From the NCBI GenBank assembly GCA_964517355.1, contig CAZFCK010000061.1, forward strand, positions 1-21,758: 21,758 nucleotides of DNA, read 5' to 3'. The translations under genes were made by a program, and so were the position numbers. The stretch comes from CAZFCK01 sp964517355. Its GTDB lineage: Bacteria; Desulfobacterota; Desulfovibrionia; Desulfovibrionales; Desulfovibrionaceae. This document shows, one piece after another, positions 1-8,180 of the stretch (position 1 is its first letter; each line of letters begins with the position of its first letter). The notes below the pieces were generated by a model. That model was not told the DNA's origin. It did not search any database and saw only the letters and a list, made by a program, of their open reading frames with translations.

Positions 1-99
1 TCTACAGAAAGGTTTCCCCCCGAAGGCACTTTCGGAGTAAAGGAAATAACCACATGGGAGATTATTGAATGGCCGGAGGTAAACCAATTGGAACGTTAA
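1..99 (+). CDS. possible 3' end of an unidentified gene entering from the left
   Basis: Frame 1 is open from the first base to a TAA at 97-99. It would encode the last 32 residues of a protein ending in a Trp- and Glu-rich stretch (TTWEIIEWPEVNQLER). The residue mix looks protein-like, and the plus orientation agrees with the methyltransferase that follows. However, 32 open codons can arise by chance, and bases 7-22 resemble the C-run repeats found elsewhere in this window. I do not recognise a family. Low confidence. Confidence 0.3.
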   Translation, partial: STERFPPEGTFGVKEITTWEIIEWPEVNQLER

Positions 100-145
100 A
101 AGGCTTCAGCACCGCCAACAGGGCAGAAGTGTTTTGCAAATTGCA

Positions 146-174
146 TTGCCATAACCGTGTTCTTCCACTATAAG
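146..174 (+). promoter_or_regulatory. candidate sigma-70 promoter for the methyltransferase gene
   Basis: A TTGCCA -35 box (146-151) and a TATAAG -10 box (169-174) are separated by exactly 17 bases. They would give a leader of about 40 bases before the ATG at 221. The position between the upstream stop (99) and the next gene is right. Call by eye only. Confidence 0.4.
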
Positions 175-220
175 CCCATTCCATCCCATTCCATACGCTC
201 AATACAGGCGGATTTAAAAA

Positions 221-1189
221 ATGTTGCGCCCCAAAGAACGGCTCAAGACCGCCATTCTCGGCGGTTTAAGTTATACCCCACTAAGATATCTGGTATTGCC
301 TGAAGAACGAGGTACTGGCGGCACAAACTCCAGCCGCTATTGCTATTCGGTGTGGATGCGCCATCTCGTACGCATGGCTTCGCACAATCTTCCAACCTGT
401 TACAATTGCGTCGCCGAACTGGGTCCCGGCGATTCCATAGGAGTCGGACTGACCGCCCTCCTGTGCGGGGTGCAGACATATTACGCCTTTGATGTGGTGC
501 CCCATACCAGCGCCGCGTTGAATCTCCAGATTCTCAACGGAGTCGCGCAGCTCCTCCGCGCCCGCGCGCCCATCCCGGACGCGAGCGAATTCCCCAACTT
601 GAAACCGGTTCTCGAGGACTATTCCTTCCCCCATCACATTCTCCCGCAAGAACGCCTGGAAGCCGGCCTGCACCCGGACCGCCTTGAACGCATCCGTTCT
701 TCCATCCAAAACGGCGGCGGCATGATCCACTACCACCCCCACTGGCACACCAAAGACCAGGTCACAGCGTCCAGTGTGGACCTGGTGCTCTCCCAGGCCG
801 TGCTTGAGCATGTGGCGCACCCGGAAAACGTCTACCGCCGCATGCATCAATGGTTGCGCCCCGGTGGCGTCATGTCGCATCAGGTGGATTTCAAATGCCA
901 CGGCACTTCGCGGGTCTGGAACGGGCATTGGACCTATTCGCCGATTTTCTGGAATTTTATCCTGCGAACGCGCAACCGGGGCTATCCGCTGAACCGCCTG
1001 CCCTTTTCGGCCCATCTGCAACTCATGCAGGGAAACGGTTTCACCCTAGTGGACAGCCTGACTTGCAACCTGCCTTCCACGCTGGAGCATCGCCATCTGG
1101 CCCGCGCCTTCCGCCACCTGGGCAATGAGGACCTGACCACGAGCGGCGCCCATTTTCTGGCCCAAAAGCCCGTGCGGGCGGAGAGGTAA
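221..1189 (+). CDS. class I SAM-dependent methyltransferase
   Basis: A 322-residue soluble protein with a Rossmann-type methyltransferase core. Motif I is ELGPGDSIG at residues 66-74 (SAM-binding glycine loop), motif II is the acidic strand FDVV at 90-93, and a motif IV/V-like stretch VDLVLSQAVLEHV lies at 186-198, followed by LRPGG at 212-216. The 'S-x-A-V-L-E-H-V' pattern and the 'LRPGG' turn are typical of methyltransferases acting on small molecules, sugars or lipids. The substrate cannot be read from the sequence. The ATG at 221 is preceded by AGGCGG and a candidate promoter at 146-174. About 110 residues lie between motifs II and IV, longer than usual, so a substrate-specific insert is likely. 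Its place next to glycosyltransferases suggests glycan or lipid methylation, which is an inference. Confidence 0.85.
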   Translation: MLRPKERLKTAILGGLSYTPLRYLVLPEERGTGGTNSSRYCYSVWMRHLVRMASHNLPTCYNCVAELGPGDSIGVGLTALLCGVQTYYAFDVVPHTSAALNLQILNGVAQLLRARAPIPDASEFPNLKPVLEDYSFPHHILPQERLEAGLHPDRLERIRSSIQNGGGMIHYHPHWHTKDQVTASSVDLVLSQAVLEHVAHPENVYRRMHQWLRPGGVMSHQVDFKCHGTSRVWNGHWTYSPIFWNFILRTRNRGYPLNRLPFSAHLQLMQGNGFTLVDSLTCNLPSTLEHRHLARAFRHLGNEDLTTSGAHFLAQKPVRAER

Positions 1190-1297
1190 GCAAAAACTCG
1201 CCCAGGGGGGGAACATTCTCCCTGGACCAGCGAAAAGGATGCCTGAAATCATCAAGCATGCAACCTTGTCATACCAACCAAGAACTTTTGGAGATTC

Positions 1298-1371
1298 TTA
1301 AGGAAGCACTGATTAAAGACTTGTCAGGTTTCCCCCTCGCATATCCAGTGAATTAATCAGCGTTTCCTTAA
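1298..1371. repeat. 74-bp inverted-repeat element (MITE-like), copy 1
   Basis: TTAAGGAAGCACTGATTAA at 1298-1316 is matched by its imperfect reverse complement at 1353-1371 (17 of 19 bases). The left 27 bases (1298-1324) recur exactly at 21673-21699. It sits between two convergent genes. No coding capacity is seen, so it would be non-autonomous if mobile. Confidence 0.6.
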
Positions 1372-1396
1372 GAACCTTTTTCAAAAGGTTCTTAAG
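1367..1396. repeat. palindromic hairpin fused to the 74-bp element
   Basis: CTTAAGAACCTTTT (1367-1380) and its exact reverse complement (1383-1396) form a 14-bp stem with two bases between the arms. CCGCCGG follows (1397-1403). No T-run follows on either strand, so this is not a textbook intrinsic terminator, although it lies between convergent genes ending at 1189 and 1433. Related blocks occur at 11367-11400 and 21639-21677. Confidence 0.55.
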
Positions 1397-1432
1397 CCGC
1401 CGGAGGCTTTATTATTTCAAACTATCTTCGCT

Positions 1433-2158
1433 CTACGGCCCGATATCCTGATACAGAAGCAGGGCGGCGGCCGCTCCGGCCAGAGGAGCCGCCAAGGGTC
1501 CGTGCGGCAGCCAGACCCGCCCCTCATTGATGACTTCCACCGCCCCCAATGTGGCGCCGTTGGCCGCGAAATAATAGCCCGAAGCCTCGCTCAAAGGGAT
1601 CGAGGTGCCCTGCAGCCGCGTTGTGGCGGAAATATCTACAAACGTGGCGGTATCATACAGCACGCCACGTAACAGACTGTCGCCGGAGCTGCCCAGGGCC
1701 AAACGCCATACGCTGCCGTCGGGGCCTTGCAGGGCGCACACGTAGCTCCCCCGCCCCCCTATTCCCCAGGAAAGCTCTGCGCGTTCCTTTGGGAAAAAGA
1801 AACGCAGGGTGCGTTGATCCACACCCGCCGCGCATCCGCATTGCCAGCGCCCCCCTTGCGGCGTGCGCAGCGTGAAGGACAACTCCTGGCTCGCGGAAAA
1901 ATCCTCAAGCGCGCCAAAGCCCCAGGCAGTGCTCCGCGTCCAGCCCCTGTGCACGTCCTCCACGGAATAACCGCCGAAGTGAAACGATTCGTCGAACTTG
2001 AAGCCCTGTCTGCCCTGGACTTCCAGGACGCCCCCTTCTGGCTGAAGATTATGGGGCGCAGCCATCTGCGCGGGCTTGCAGGCACAGATCAAAACAGCCG
2101 AAAGCAGCAGTCCCATGACCAGAGCCGTCTTTTTCCAGGCACGTTCCTTTTTCCTCAT
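1433..2158 (-). CDS. predicted lipoprotein of unknown function
   Basis: A 241-residue protein with a lipoprotein signal: a basic N-terminus (RKKERAWKK), a hydrophobic core (about 11-24) and a lipobox ending ICAC, giving lipidated Cys27. The ATG at 2158 is chosen over upstream in-frame starts because it follows GGGGGAG at good spacing and places the signal peptide at the N-terminus; an upstream start would overlap the glycosyltransferase gene. After the signal the protein looks globular and beta-rich, with alternating Gly, Trp and Phe. I do not recognise a family. It lies 98 bp downstream of the glycosyltransferase gene on the same strand and may be the tail of that operon. The envelope location is inferred from the lipobox. 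Confidence 0.7.
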   Translation of the reverse strand: MRKKERAWKKTALVMGLLLSAVLICACKPAQMAAPHNLQPEGGVLEVQGRQGFKFDESFHFGGYSVEDVHRGWTRSTAWGFGALEDFSASQELSFTLRTPQGGRWQCGCAAGVDQRTLRFFFPKERAELSWGIGGRGSYVCALQGPDGSVWRLALGSSGDSLLRGVLYDTATFVDISATTRLQGTSIPLSEASGYYFAANGATLGAVEVINEGRVWLPHGPLAAPLAGAAAALLLYQDIGP

Positions 2159-2256
2159 ATCTCCCCCTTGCTGTGGTTGTAGGGCGTGTCGGTATAGGGT
2201 GGTCAACTCTGAAGGAAAAACCGTTTTACCCAAAAAAATAGACTCGGCAACAGTCC

Positions 2257-3267
2257 TCACACGCTCTTGTCGCGCCCCCATCCGGTAAGCCGGGCAAAAA
2301 GCTCTGTGCCCAGGAGTTTGAACAAGGCCAGTTTCGCGGCATCCCGTTTGTCGTGCGCAAGCGGAGGCACACGAAACGGAAGGTAACGCCGCAAAGCGGC
2401 CAGCTCCCCGTGCAGAAACTCCGCATCGGCAGGGGGCGCTCCGGACGCCAGCCGCAGCACCCTGTAAAGGTAGTCCGCCAGGAGCTTGTCGCCGCACGCG
2501 CGCTCCCAGGCCGAGACGGTCTCCGGCCGCAAGCCTGAAACCGCGCCCAGTTCACGGGCGTGGGCCGCCGGTCCTGCATAGCATCGCAAGGCCTGTCTGG
2601 TGGCCTCGAAACGCAGATCCTGGCTGGCGCTGCCCTGGTTCACCCGCCACACCCCCGCGGCGAGCGGCAGCAGCACCGCGTTGCCGTGCAGGAGCAGGCG
2701 CAGCATGGATTCGTGATCGGTGTTCAAGATGGGTTCGCGGTAAAAGCCGATCCTGCGCGCCGTGTCCCTATGGTACAACGTGGCCAGATGGACCAGAGGG
2801 TACGCGCCCCAGGCGAGAAAAAGCCGCGAGCCGGGGAAAAAAGATTCCCGCTCCACCGGCAGGCGTTCGCGCCGGGACTCGCCTTTGCGCTCCACGTGCC
2901 CCGCCCCCACAAGCACAACGTTCTCGTAACGCCCAGCGGCTTCAAGCGCCGTGGAAACGAATCCCGGATCGCACAGGTAGTCGTCGCCATCGAGGTTGAG
3001 CACCCATTGCCCCCTGGCCAGCGCATAGAGGCAACGGCGATAATTCGCCACCCGTCCCAGGTTGGTTGGAGTCCGGGCGATGCGCAGCCTCGGATCGCCC
3101 TTCTTTTGCAATGCGTCCAACACGCGAGGTGTGGCGTCCGTGGAAGCGTCATCCGCCACCACCACTTCCAGGCCGGGGCAATCCTGGGCAAGGGCGCTTT
3201 CCACGGCATCGGGCAGATACCGCGCCTGATTGTAGGTGGGAATGCAAATCGTCACACGCGGTTCCAT
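2257..3267 (-). CDS. family 2 glycosyltransferase
   Basis: A 336-residue GT-A fold glycosyltransferase. The N-terminus (VTICIPTYNQARYLPDAVES) is the classic GT2 opening. The nucleotide-binding acidic pair DD is at 39-40, the metal-binding DGDD at 93-96, and an NTDHESMLRLLL segment further on fits the acceptor/base region. It would transfer a sugar from a nucleotide-sugar donor in the cytoplasm, probably onto a glycan or lipid-linked acceptor. The start at 3267 follows GAGGGG. An earlier in-frame ATG at 3306 would lengthen the overlap with the preceding gene. The gene overlaps the end of the upstream GT-C gene by 16 bases, indicating co-transcription and probably coupling. Donor and acceptor are unknown. 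Confidence 0.88.
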   Translation of the reverse strand: MEPRVTICIPTYNQARYLPDAVESALAQDCPGLEVVVADDASTDATPRVLDALQKKGDPRLRIARTPTNLGRVANYRRCLYALARGQWVLNLDGDDYLCDPGFVSTALEAAGRYENVVLVGAGHVERKGESRRERLPVERESFFPGSRLFLAWGAYPLVHLATLYHRDTARRIGFYREPILNTDHESMLRLLLHGNAVLLPLAAGVWRVNQGSASQDLRFEATRQALRCYAGPAAHARELGAVSGLRPETVSAWERACGDKLLADYLYRVLRLASGAPPADAEFLHGELAALRRYLPFRVPPLAHDKRDAAKLALFKLLGTELFARLTGWGRDKSV

Positions 3268-4475
3268 GACCCGCCCCTCGTCATGCACCGTTGTAGGCGC
3301 GTACATGCTCCGGCAACGTTGCGTTGCCTTAAGAAAAATGAAAGCGCATAGCCTCCGAGATAAGCGGAAAAAGGCAATGACAACGAAAAACCTATCCGAG
3401 GTGTGGGATTGGAACAGACGGTCCAGACAATGGGGGCCATCGCCAACACGTACGCCGCCGTGAACATCAGGATGTCGCGCCTTTTTTTCCAAACGGCTAT
3501 GACAAGCCCCAGGACCATCGCCAGCCAGACATGCCACCCCATGTAGTCCAAGGGGTAATCGAGGAAGCTTTTTTCCAGGCCGACCACGATGCGGGTGACC
3601 ACATGTTCAAATTCATGGTTTCGGGCATAATCTTGGAAGGAATACACCGACTTGTAGTTGTGCGCCTGGTCGTAGGTATCGGCCCAGAGAAAATTCGGCA
3701 AATAACCGTGGTAAAGGGGGTTGTTGAAAAAATACACGCGCGGCGCCCAGCTGGCCGCCGACAGCACGACGAAAAGCAGACAACAGGCGGCAAGAACACC
3801 CATTAAGCGGCGATGCCTCTTTTCTCCCGGTCGAGTAACTCTCTCCTTGGAGAGAAGCGCGTCCACGAGGATGCAGAAAACAAGGACGCCGAACACAAAG
3901 AAGCCGTTCGGACGGATGATCTGTGCAATCCCGCAACCTGCCGCCATGTAAACCAAATACCTATACTGCAGCTTCCTGAAGTAGGACAAAAAGAAATAAA
4001 ATACGGCCGCAAGGCAGGCGATAAACATCCCCTCCGTCAGCAACTGGTACGTGGAGTTGAAGATCGAAAATCGGTTGAACAGGATCAGGCCTGAAGAAAA
4101 AAGCGCGGCAATGGAATCGGAATACAGTTCTTTCACGGCGAAAAACGTGATCACCGCCGCGACGCAGAAGAATACGATGCTGACCGCCCCCAACGCGATG
4201 AAATTCTCTCCGAAAAAATACAGAGGGATGGCCACGACGGACGGATACAAAATTTCGCGGTGAGGATAGTTTTTGATGTATTCAAAGGGAAAAAAACTGT
4301 TGAGAACCTCCTTGGCGCCGTTCAAATAATGCAGCGAATCGCTGGTGGTAAATCTCTCATGCAATTCCGGGTCATCAATATGAACATGCAAATGGAAAAC
4401 CGTGAGAAAAACAAAAGCAACACAAAATGCCATCAACAAACCGAGACAAATATTATCCTTGACATTTGCCGACAT
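3252..4475 (-). CDS. multi-spanning GT-C-type glycosyltransferase (PMT/ArnT-like)
   Basis: About 407 residues with a first membrane helix near residues 8-30, then an acidic loop (IDDPELHERFTTSDSLHYLNGA) that matches the first periplasmic loop of GT-C enzymes, where the catalytic Asp sits. Roughly nine further hydrophobic segments follow, with loops rich in Arg, Tyr and Trp. Family members use polyprenyl-phosphate sugars as donors on the periplasmic face of the inner membrane. The start is uncertain: ATG at 4475 (MSANVKD) best fits the membrane topology and has GAGG upstream, but in-frame starts at 4580 and TTG 4592 exist. The stop lies inside the downstream GT2 gene. Substrate unknown; it could also be a family member of unproven activity. 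Confidence 0.72.
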   Translation of the reverse strand: MSANVKDNICLGLLMAFCVAFVFLTVFHLHVHIDDPELHERFTTSDSLHYLNGAKEVLNSFFPFEYIKNYPHREILYPSVVAIPLYFFGENFIALGAVSIVFFCVAAVITFFAVKELYSDSIAALFSSGLILFNRFSIFNSTYQLLTEGMFIACLAAVFYFFLSYFRKLQYRYLVYMAAGCGIAQIIRPNGFFVFGVLVFCILVDALLSKERVTRPGEKRHRRLMGVLAACCLLFVVLSAASWAPRVYFFNNPLYHGYLPNFLWADTYDQAHNYKSVYSFQDYARNHEFEHVVTRIVVGLEKSFLDYPLDYMGWHVWLAMVLGLVIAVWKKRRDILMFTAAYVLAMAPIVWTVCSNPTPRIGFSLSLPFSAYLGGYALSFFLRQRNVAGACTRLQRCMTRGGSWNRV

Positions 4476-4645
4476 CTTCTGGTGTTTCCTCACATCTCCG
4501 CCGAACGTGCCGGAGAAATGGCATTGTTTCAAAACGCCGCGCCAACGGGCGGCGGACAACACACCGCCCGCCGTTTCCATGCGCAGCCGCAACCACCCCC
4601 CAGCGCATAGCGGTTCCCTCGCATCCGGAAGGCCGGACTTGCCCG

Positions 4646-5521
4646 CTATCCCAGGTGCACCGTATATTTTTTTAAAAATTCCACTGGATTATATGAAAGT
4701 TTAGCCTTACGCAGACCCGGGTCGTCCAAATCCTGCTCCCGGTTCACGTAATGGTATTCTCCTCCCTGGGCCTCGAGGAACATCTGGTTGATGGCCTGAT
4801 AGACCCCTTTGAACTCGGATTTTCCCTTTTCGAAATGGACCACCAGCGTTTTGTTCACCAGTCGTTCCGCGATGGTGTAGGCCACAATCCGGTTGTCCAC
4901 GTGCAACGCCCCGCCGACCAGTCCGGGAATGCGGTCCCAATTATGCAGGATGCGGGCAACCGCGCTGTTTTCAGCCAAGAGCGCGCAGGAGTCCTCGCAT
5001 TCGCGCCACTGATACCATTCCTGCTGCATTTCAAGGGTTTCCTCGATGCAATCCATGTCGATGTCTTGATAGGAGTAATCGTAATTTTTCTTGAATTGAT
5101 GCAACAAATTCTTTTTGCGATGAAAACGGTTTCCGCTCAAGGAAATCAGATCTGGAATCGAATAGATATAGTCCCAATGCCCGCGCGCCTGCTCCACCCG
5201 GGCCAGATCGCCCAAACGCTCCTGCAGGAGCAGCATCAGCTGTTCAGGGACGCGGATCATGGTCGCGCCCTGTTTGACCAGGGCGCAGTCGCGCCACTGC
5301 AAATCCCGCCAGGAGCCCACCGGCGCCCAGTACACAAGCTCCGGCCTGGTCTGGCGAATCCAGACGCGGTTTTCGGCAAAGGCCCATTCCAGCCCGTACT
5401 CCTCGGCCCAGCCGAAAATGTTGGCAAAGCTATAATCAGATGCGCATTGAGGACATTGCGCGAGATACCCAAGATAGGCCTCACGGTCCTCCAACCGCGG
5501 CGTTGCGAATTGCAGACTCAT
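4646..5521 (-). CDS. DUF2156 protein (phosphatidylglycerol lysyltransferase C-terminal-like)
   Basis: A 291-residue soluble protein with the tandem-GNAT fold family that includes the catalytic domain of MprF and FemX-like enzymes. Diagnostic stretches are GNRFHRKKN at 130-138 with the basic run that follows, HFEKGKSEFKGVYQ at 229-242, and the C-terminal NREQDLDDPGLRKAKLSYNP at 260-279. MprF-type proteins transfer an amino acid from aminoacyl-tRNA to a lipid. Stand-alone DUF2156 proteins like this one lack the membrane flippase half, and their substrates are mostly unproven. Its ATG overlaps the stop of the upstream MATE gene by four bases (5518-5521), so the two are almost certainly translated together. 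An aminoacyl or acyl transfer role in envelope modification is an inference. Confidence 0.85.
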   Translation of the reverse strand: MSLQFATPRLEDREAYLGYLAQCPQCASDYSFANIFGWAEEYGLEWAFAENRVWIRQTRPELVYWAPVGSWRDLQWRDCALVKQGATMIRVPEQLMLLLQERLGDLARVEQARGHWDYIYSIPDLISLSGNRFHRKKNLLHQFKKNYDYSYQDIDMDCIEETLEMQQEWYQWRECEDSCALLAENSAVARILHNWDRIPGLVGGALHVDNRIVAYTIAERLVNKTLVVHFEKGKSEFKGVYQAINQMFLEAQGGEYHYVNREQDLDDPGLRKAKLSYNPVEFLKKYTVHLG

Positions 5522-6960
5522 GTCCGGGATACTCCTTTACGGATCCGGGCCGCGCCAGCCATGTTTCTGCGCATGCTGAAGCGGCTCCAGTCCTTGAATT
5601 GAAAAAAGAAAAGCATGACAGTGGCCTGGGTTGCCTGGGAAACAAGCATGGCCAGCCAGACGCCGGAAGGGGCGCCCCAGAGCACGTGCCCCAGGAAATA
5701 GGCCAAAGGCAGCCTCACACCCCAGGTGCAGATGCCGAAAATCCCAAGGTTATAGATGGTGGCTCCGGCGCCGATCATCACTCCCCCAAGGATCATGGTG
5801 CATACCGTGAACGGTATGGCCAAAATATTGTAAAAAAGATAATCCTTTATCTGTTGGTGTACAAGCGGTTCGCTGGTGAGTAGCGCGGCCACCCAGTCCA
5901 CATACTGCCAGAGCACCAGGGCCAGAAGACCGATAACCCCGACCCCCAGCCCCAGGATCGTATAGCCGGTGCGTTTCGCCTTGCTGAAATCGCCCGCGCC
6001 GATGAAGTGCCCCACCAGGATGCTGGCCGTCATGTTGAACGCCAGTCCCGGCAGAAAAAGAATGGCCTCCACCCGCAGTCCGGCGGTCATGCCGGCCAGG
6101 GCCGTCACACGCTCCACAGGCAGGGAGGCGACAATGGCGAAGAGCACGAGATATCCCGTTTGCCAGACCACCTGCATGGCGCCCGCGGGCCAGGCCACCT
6201 TGAAAAGATAGCCCCAGGCCAACCGCGCCCAGCGCCAGCGCGGAAACGTGGCTTTCCCAAGCAATCCCCGTCTGCGCAGCACAAATGCGTTGAACAACGC
6301 CCCGGTGTTCACGGAAAAAAACGTGGCCCAGGCCACGCCCTGGTAGCCCAGATCGGGCAGCCCGAACATGCCGAGCCCCAGCCCGAAGTCGAAAAAGGTG
6401 TTCAACACGGTGACGATGGTCATGCTGTACAAAGGCACTTGTACCTTCTTATAGGCGCGAAACACCGAGTTGCTGACCACCAGCAGATAATACCCGGGCA
6501 GCGTCAGCAGGTAGACCGACAAAAAATACGATGTAACAGGTTCAATCTGGGGCGGAACATGCAACACAAAAATAAAAAAATCCTTGAGCGCGAAGCCCAA
6601 GAGCATAATCAAGCCCCCTCCCCCCAGCCCCAAGGCGAGGAGCAGCCCCACATAGCGCTCGGCGCGGCGGAACAGGCAGGCTCCGAGGGATTGGCTCACG
6701 GCGGCCACGCCGCCGTTGGCCGAGGCCGTGGCGATGATCATGAGAAACATCAGGCTCTGGGTGATTAACCCCAGGGAGGCCTGCACCTCCTTGCCGATGC
6801 GTCCGGCAACCAAAACATCCACAAAACCGATGAAAAAATGCACCAGCATCATCAACATCTGGGGCCAGGTCAGACGCCAGATATCACGGCTGGAACCGGT
6901 CTTCGCGGCCTCTCGCCCCCTCGGGCACTCCGGCTTTTCAAAACGGGGAATAACGCGCAT
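5518..6960 (-). CDS. MATE/MOP family transporter
   Basis: A 480-residue inner-membrane protein with about twelve hydrophobic segments in two halves. The opening (DIWRLTWPQMLMMLVHFFIGFVDVLVAGRIG) matches the first helix and loop of MATE transporters, which exchange cations for drugs or metabolites; relatives in the wider MOP superfamily flip lipid-linked glycans. The length is normal for MATE. The start is set at ATG 6960 because a good -35/-10 pair lies at 7001-7029, so a longer in-frame TTG start at 7029 would fall inside the promoter. It is the first gene of the leftward operon and overlaps the DUF2156 gene by four bases. The cargo could be a product of the cluster rather than a drug; the sequence alone does not decide this. 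Confidence 0.9.
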   Translation of the reverse strand: MRVIPRFEKPECPRGREAAKTGSSRDIWRLTWPQMLMMLVHFFIGFVDVLVAGRIGKEVQASLGLITQSLMFLMIIATASANGGVAAVSQSLGACLFRRAERYVGLLLALGLGGGGLIMLLGFALKDFFIFVLHVPPQIEPVTSYFLSVYLLTLPGYYLLVVSNSVFRAYKKVQVPLYSMTIVTVLNTFFDFGLGLGMFGLPDLGYQGVAWATFFSVNTGALFNAFVLRRRGLLGKATFPRWRWARLAWGYLFKVAWPAGAMQVVWQTGYLVLFAIVASLPVERVTALAGMTAGLRVEAILFLPGLAFNMTASILVGHFIGAGDFSKAKRTGYTILGLGVGVIGLLALVLWQYVDWVAALLTSEPLVHQQIKDYLFYNILAIPFTVCTMILGGVMIGAGATIYNLGIFGICTWGVRLPLAYFLGHVLWGAPSGVWLAMLVSQATQATVMLFFFQFKDWSRFSMRRNMAGAARIRKGVSRT

Positions 6961-7000
6961 GACACACCAAACTAGGAGACAAACGTTGTAGAAGGCGGCT

Positions 7001-7029
7001 GTTATGCTACAGGCAAGAGCAAGGGTCAA
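7001..7029 (-). promoter_or_regulatory. candidate sigma-70 promoter of the leftward MATE operon
   Basis: On the minus strand TTGACC (7024-7029) is followed after 17 bases by CATAAC (7001-7006). The predicted RNA would start about 34 bases before the ATG at 6960. It lies in the divergent region shared with the deacetylase gene, for which only a weak pair (TTGCGC at 7060-7065, TATCCA at 7083-7088) is visible. Confidence 0.5.
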
Positions 7030-7163
7030 TCACCATGCATCGCGGGAAGAGTGCGGGCATTGCGCAGCTGGCCCTGAAAGTGTATCCATTCTCAGGCCGA
7101 AAGCAACCGCCCCAGCATCCCCAATATCCGCAACCCGCTCCGAGAAAGCATATTCCAGCGACA

Positions 7164-8180
7164 ATGCCTGCTCCCACTCCCCCGTTTTTCGTGATCACCA
7201 TAGACACCGAGGGCGACAACCTCTGGGCCCTGCCCAAAGACATCCGTACGGAAAACGCCGCCTATCTGCCGCGCTTCCAGGAACTCTGCGAACGCCACGG
7301 TCTCGCGCCCTGTTATCTGACGAACTATGAAATGGCTCTGAGCCCGGCTTTTCGGGAACTCGGCCGCCGCATCATCGCCCAGGGCACGGGAGAAGTGGGC
7401 ATGCACCTGCACGCCTGGCATTCTCCCCCGGAATACGCCCTCACTGAGGACGACTACAAACATTGTCCTTATTTAATTGAATATCCCGAAGCTGTGATGC
7501 GCGAAAAAATCGCGTTCATGACCGCGCTCCTGGAAGACGCCTTTCAGACCGCCATCATCACGCACCGCGCGGGGCGCTGGAGCATGAACAACGCCTACGC
7601 CCGCATGCTGATCGAAAACGGCTACCTGATCGACTGCTCTGTCACGCCCCATGTCTCCTGGCGCGGCAAACCCGGAGACCCGGCGCAACAAGGCGGCAGC
7701 GATTACAGCGCGTTCCCGGACCAGGCCTATCTGATGGATGGACGCGACATCTCCCGCCCCGCGCCTGAAGGCCAGGGAGTGTTGCTGGAACTGCCAGTGA
7801 CCATCGCCCCCCCTGTGGACTGGCACCTGCGCCTGCGCGACGCGGTCAGCGCCGTGCCCCTGGCGCGCTCCGCGGCCTGGCGTCTGTTGCGCGTGCGGCC
7901 CGAATGGCTGCGCCCCCGGCCCGGCAACCTGCGCTCCATGATCAGGCTCCTGCGCCGGGCGCTCAAGCGGGGCGACCTCTATGTGGAATTCATGCTCCAT
8001 TCCTCGGAATTCATGCCCGGCGCAAATCCCACTTTCCGGGACCACGCCGCCATCGAGCGGCTCTACGCGGACCTGGAACGCCTTTTCGTCTTTGCGCGGC
8101 GGCACTTCACCGGCGCGACGCCGGCCCAGGTTCAGGCCTATCTCGCAGAACATCCCAGCCTCGTGCGGAGGACATCGTGA
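7164..8180 (+). CDS. WalW-type polysaccharide deacetylase family protein
   Basis: A 338-residue cytoplasmic protein (no signal peptide) of the NodB-like deacetylase superfamily. The metal-site Asp motif is TIDTEGD at 12-18, the His pair is in GEVGMHLHAWHSPP near 77-89, and the conserved Arg motif HRAGRW is at 134-139, followed by DCSVTPHVSW. These are the stations of the WalW-like branch, which is found in glycan biosynthesis clusters. The expected reaction is removal of N-acetyl from an amino sugar, here probably on a cytosolic precursor. ATG 7164 is preferred because the fold begins at once; an in-frame ATG at 7035 (with AAGGG upstream) would add 43 Pro- and Gln-rich residues. The stop overlaps the next gene's GTG by four bases. 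Confidence 0.82.
   Translation: MPAPTPPFFVITIDTEGDNLWALPKDIRTENAAYLPRFQELCERHGLAPCYLTNYEMALSPAFRELGRRIIAQGTGEVGMHLHAWHSPPEYALTEDDYKHCPYLIEYPEAVMREKIAFMTALLEDAFQTAIITHRAGRWSMNNAYARMLIENGYLIDCSVTPHVSWRGKPGDPAQQGGSDYSAFPDQAYLMDGRDISRPAPEGQGVLLELPVTIAPPVDWHLRLRDAVSAVPLARSAAWRLLRVRPEWLRPRPGNLRSMIRLLRRALKRGDLYVEFMLHSSEFMPGANPTFRDHAAIERLYADLERLFVFARRHFTGATPAQVQAYLAEHPSLVRRTS

Noticed and set aside
69..170. 33-codon plus-strand frame starting MAGGKPIGTL
   Set aside because: It begins directly after a stop, lacks a ribosome site, overlaps the candidate promoter for the methyltransferase and has no recognisable family.
7035..7163. N-terminal extension of the deacetylase from ATG 7035
   Set aside because: It has an acceptable ribosome site but encodes a Pro/Gln-rich stretch not typical of the family, and it overlaps the promoter region. 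Kept as an alternative in the gene entry rather than adopted.
7473..8153. Minus-strand open frame opposite the deacetylase gene
   Set aside because: It is a shadow of the deacetylase, with low-complexity composition and no start signal.
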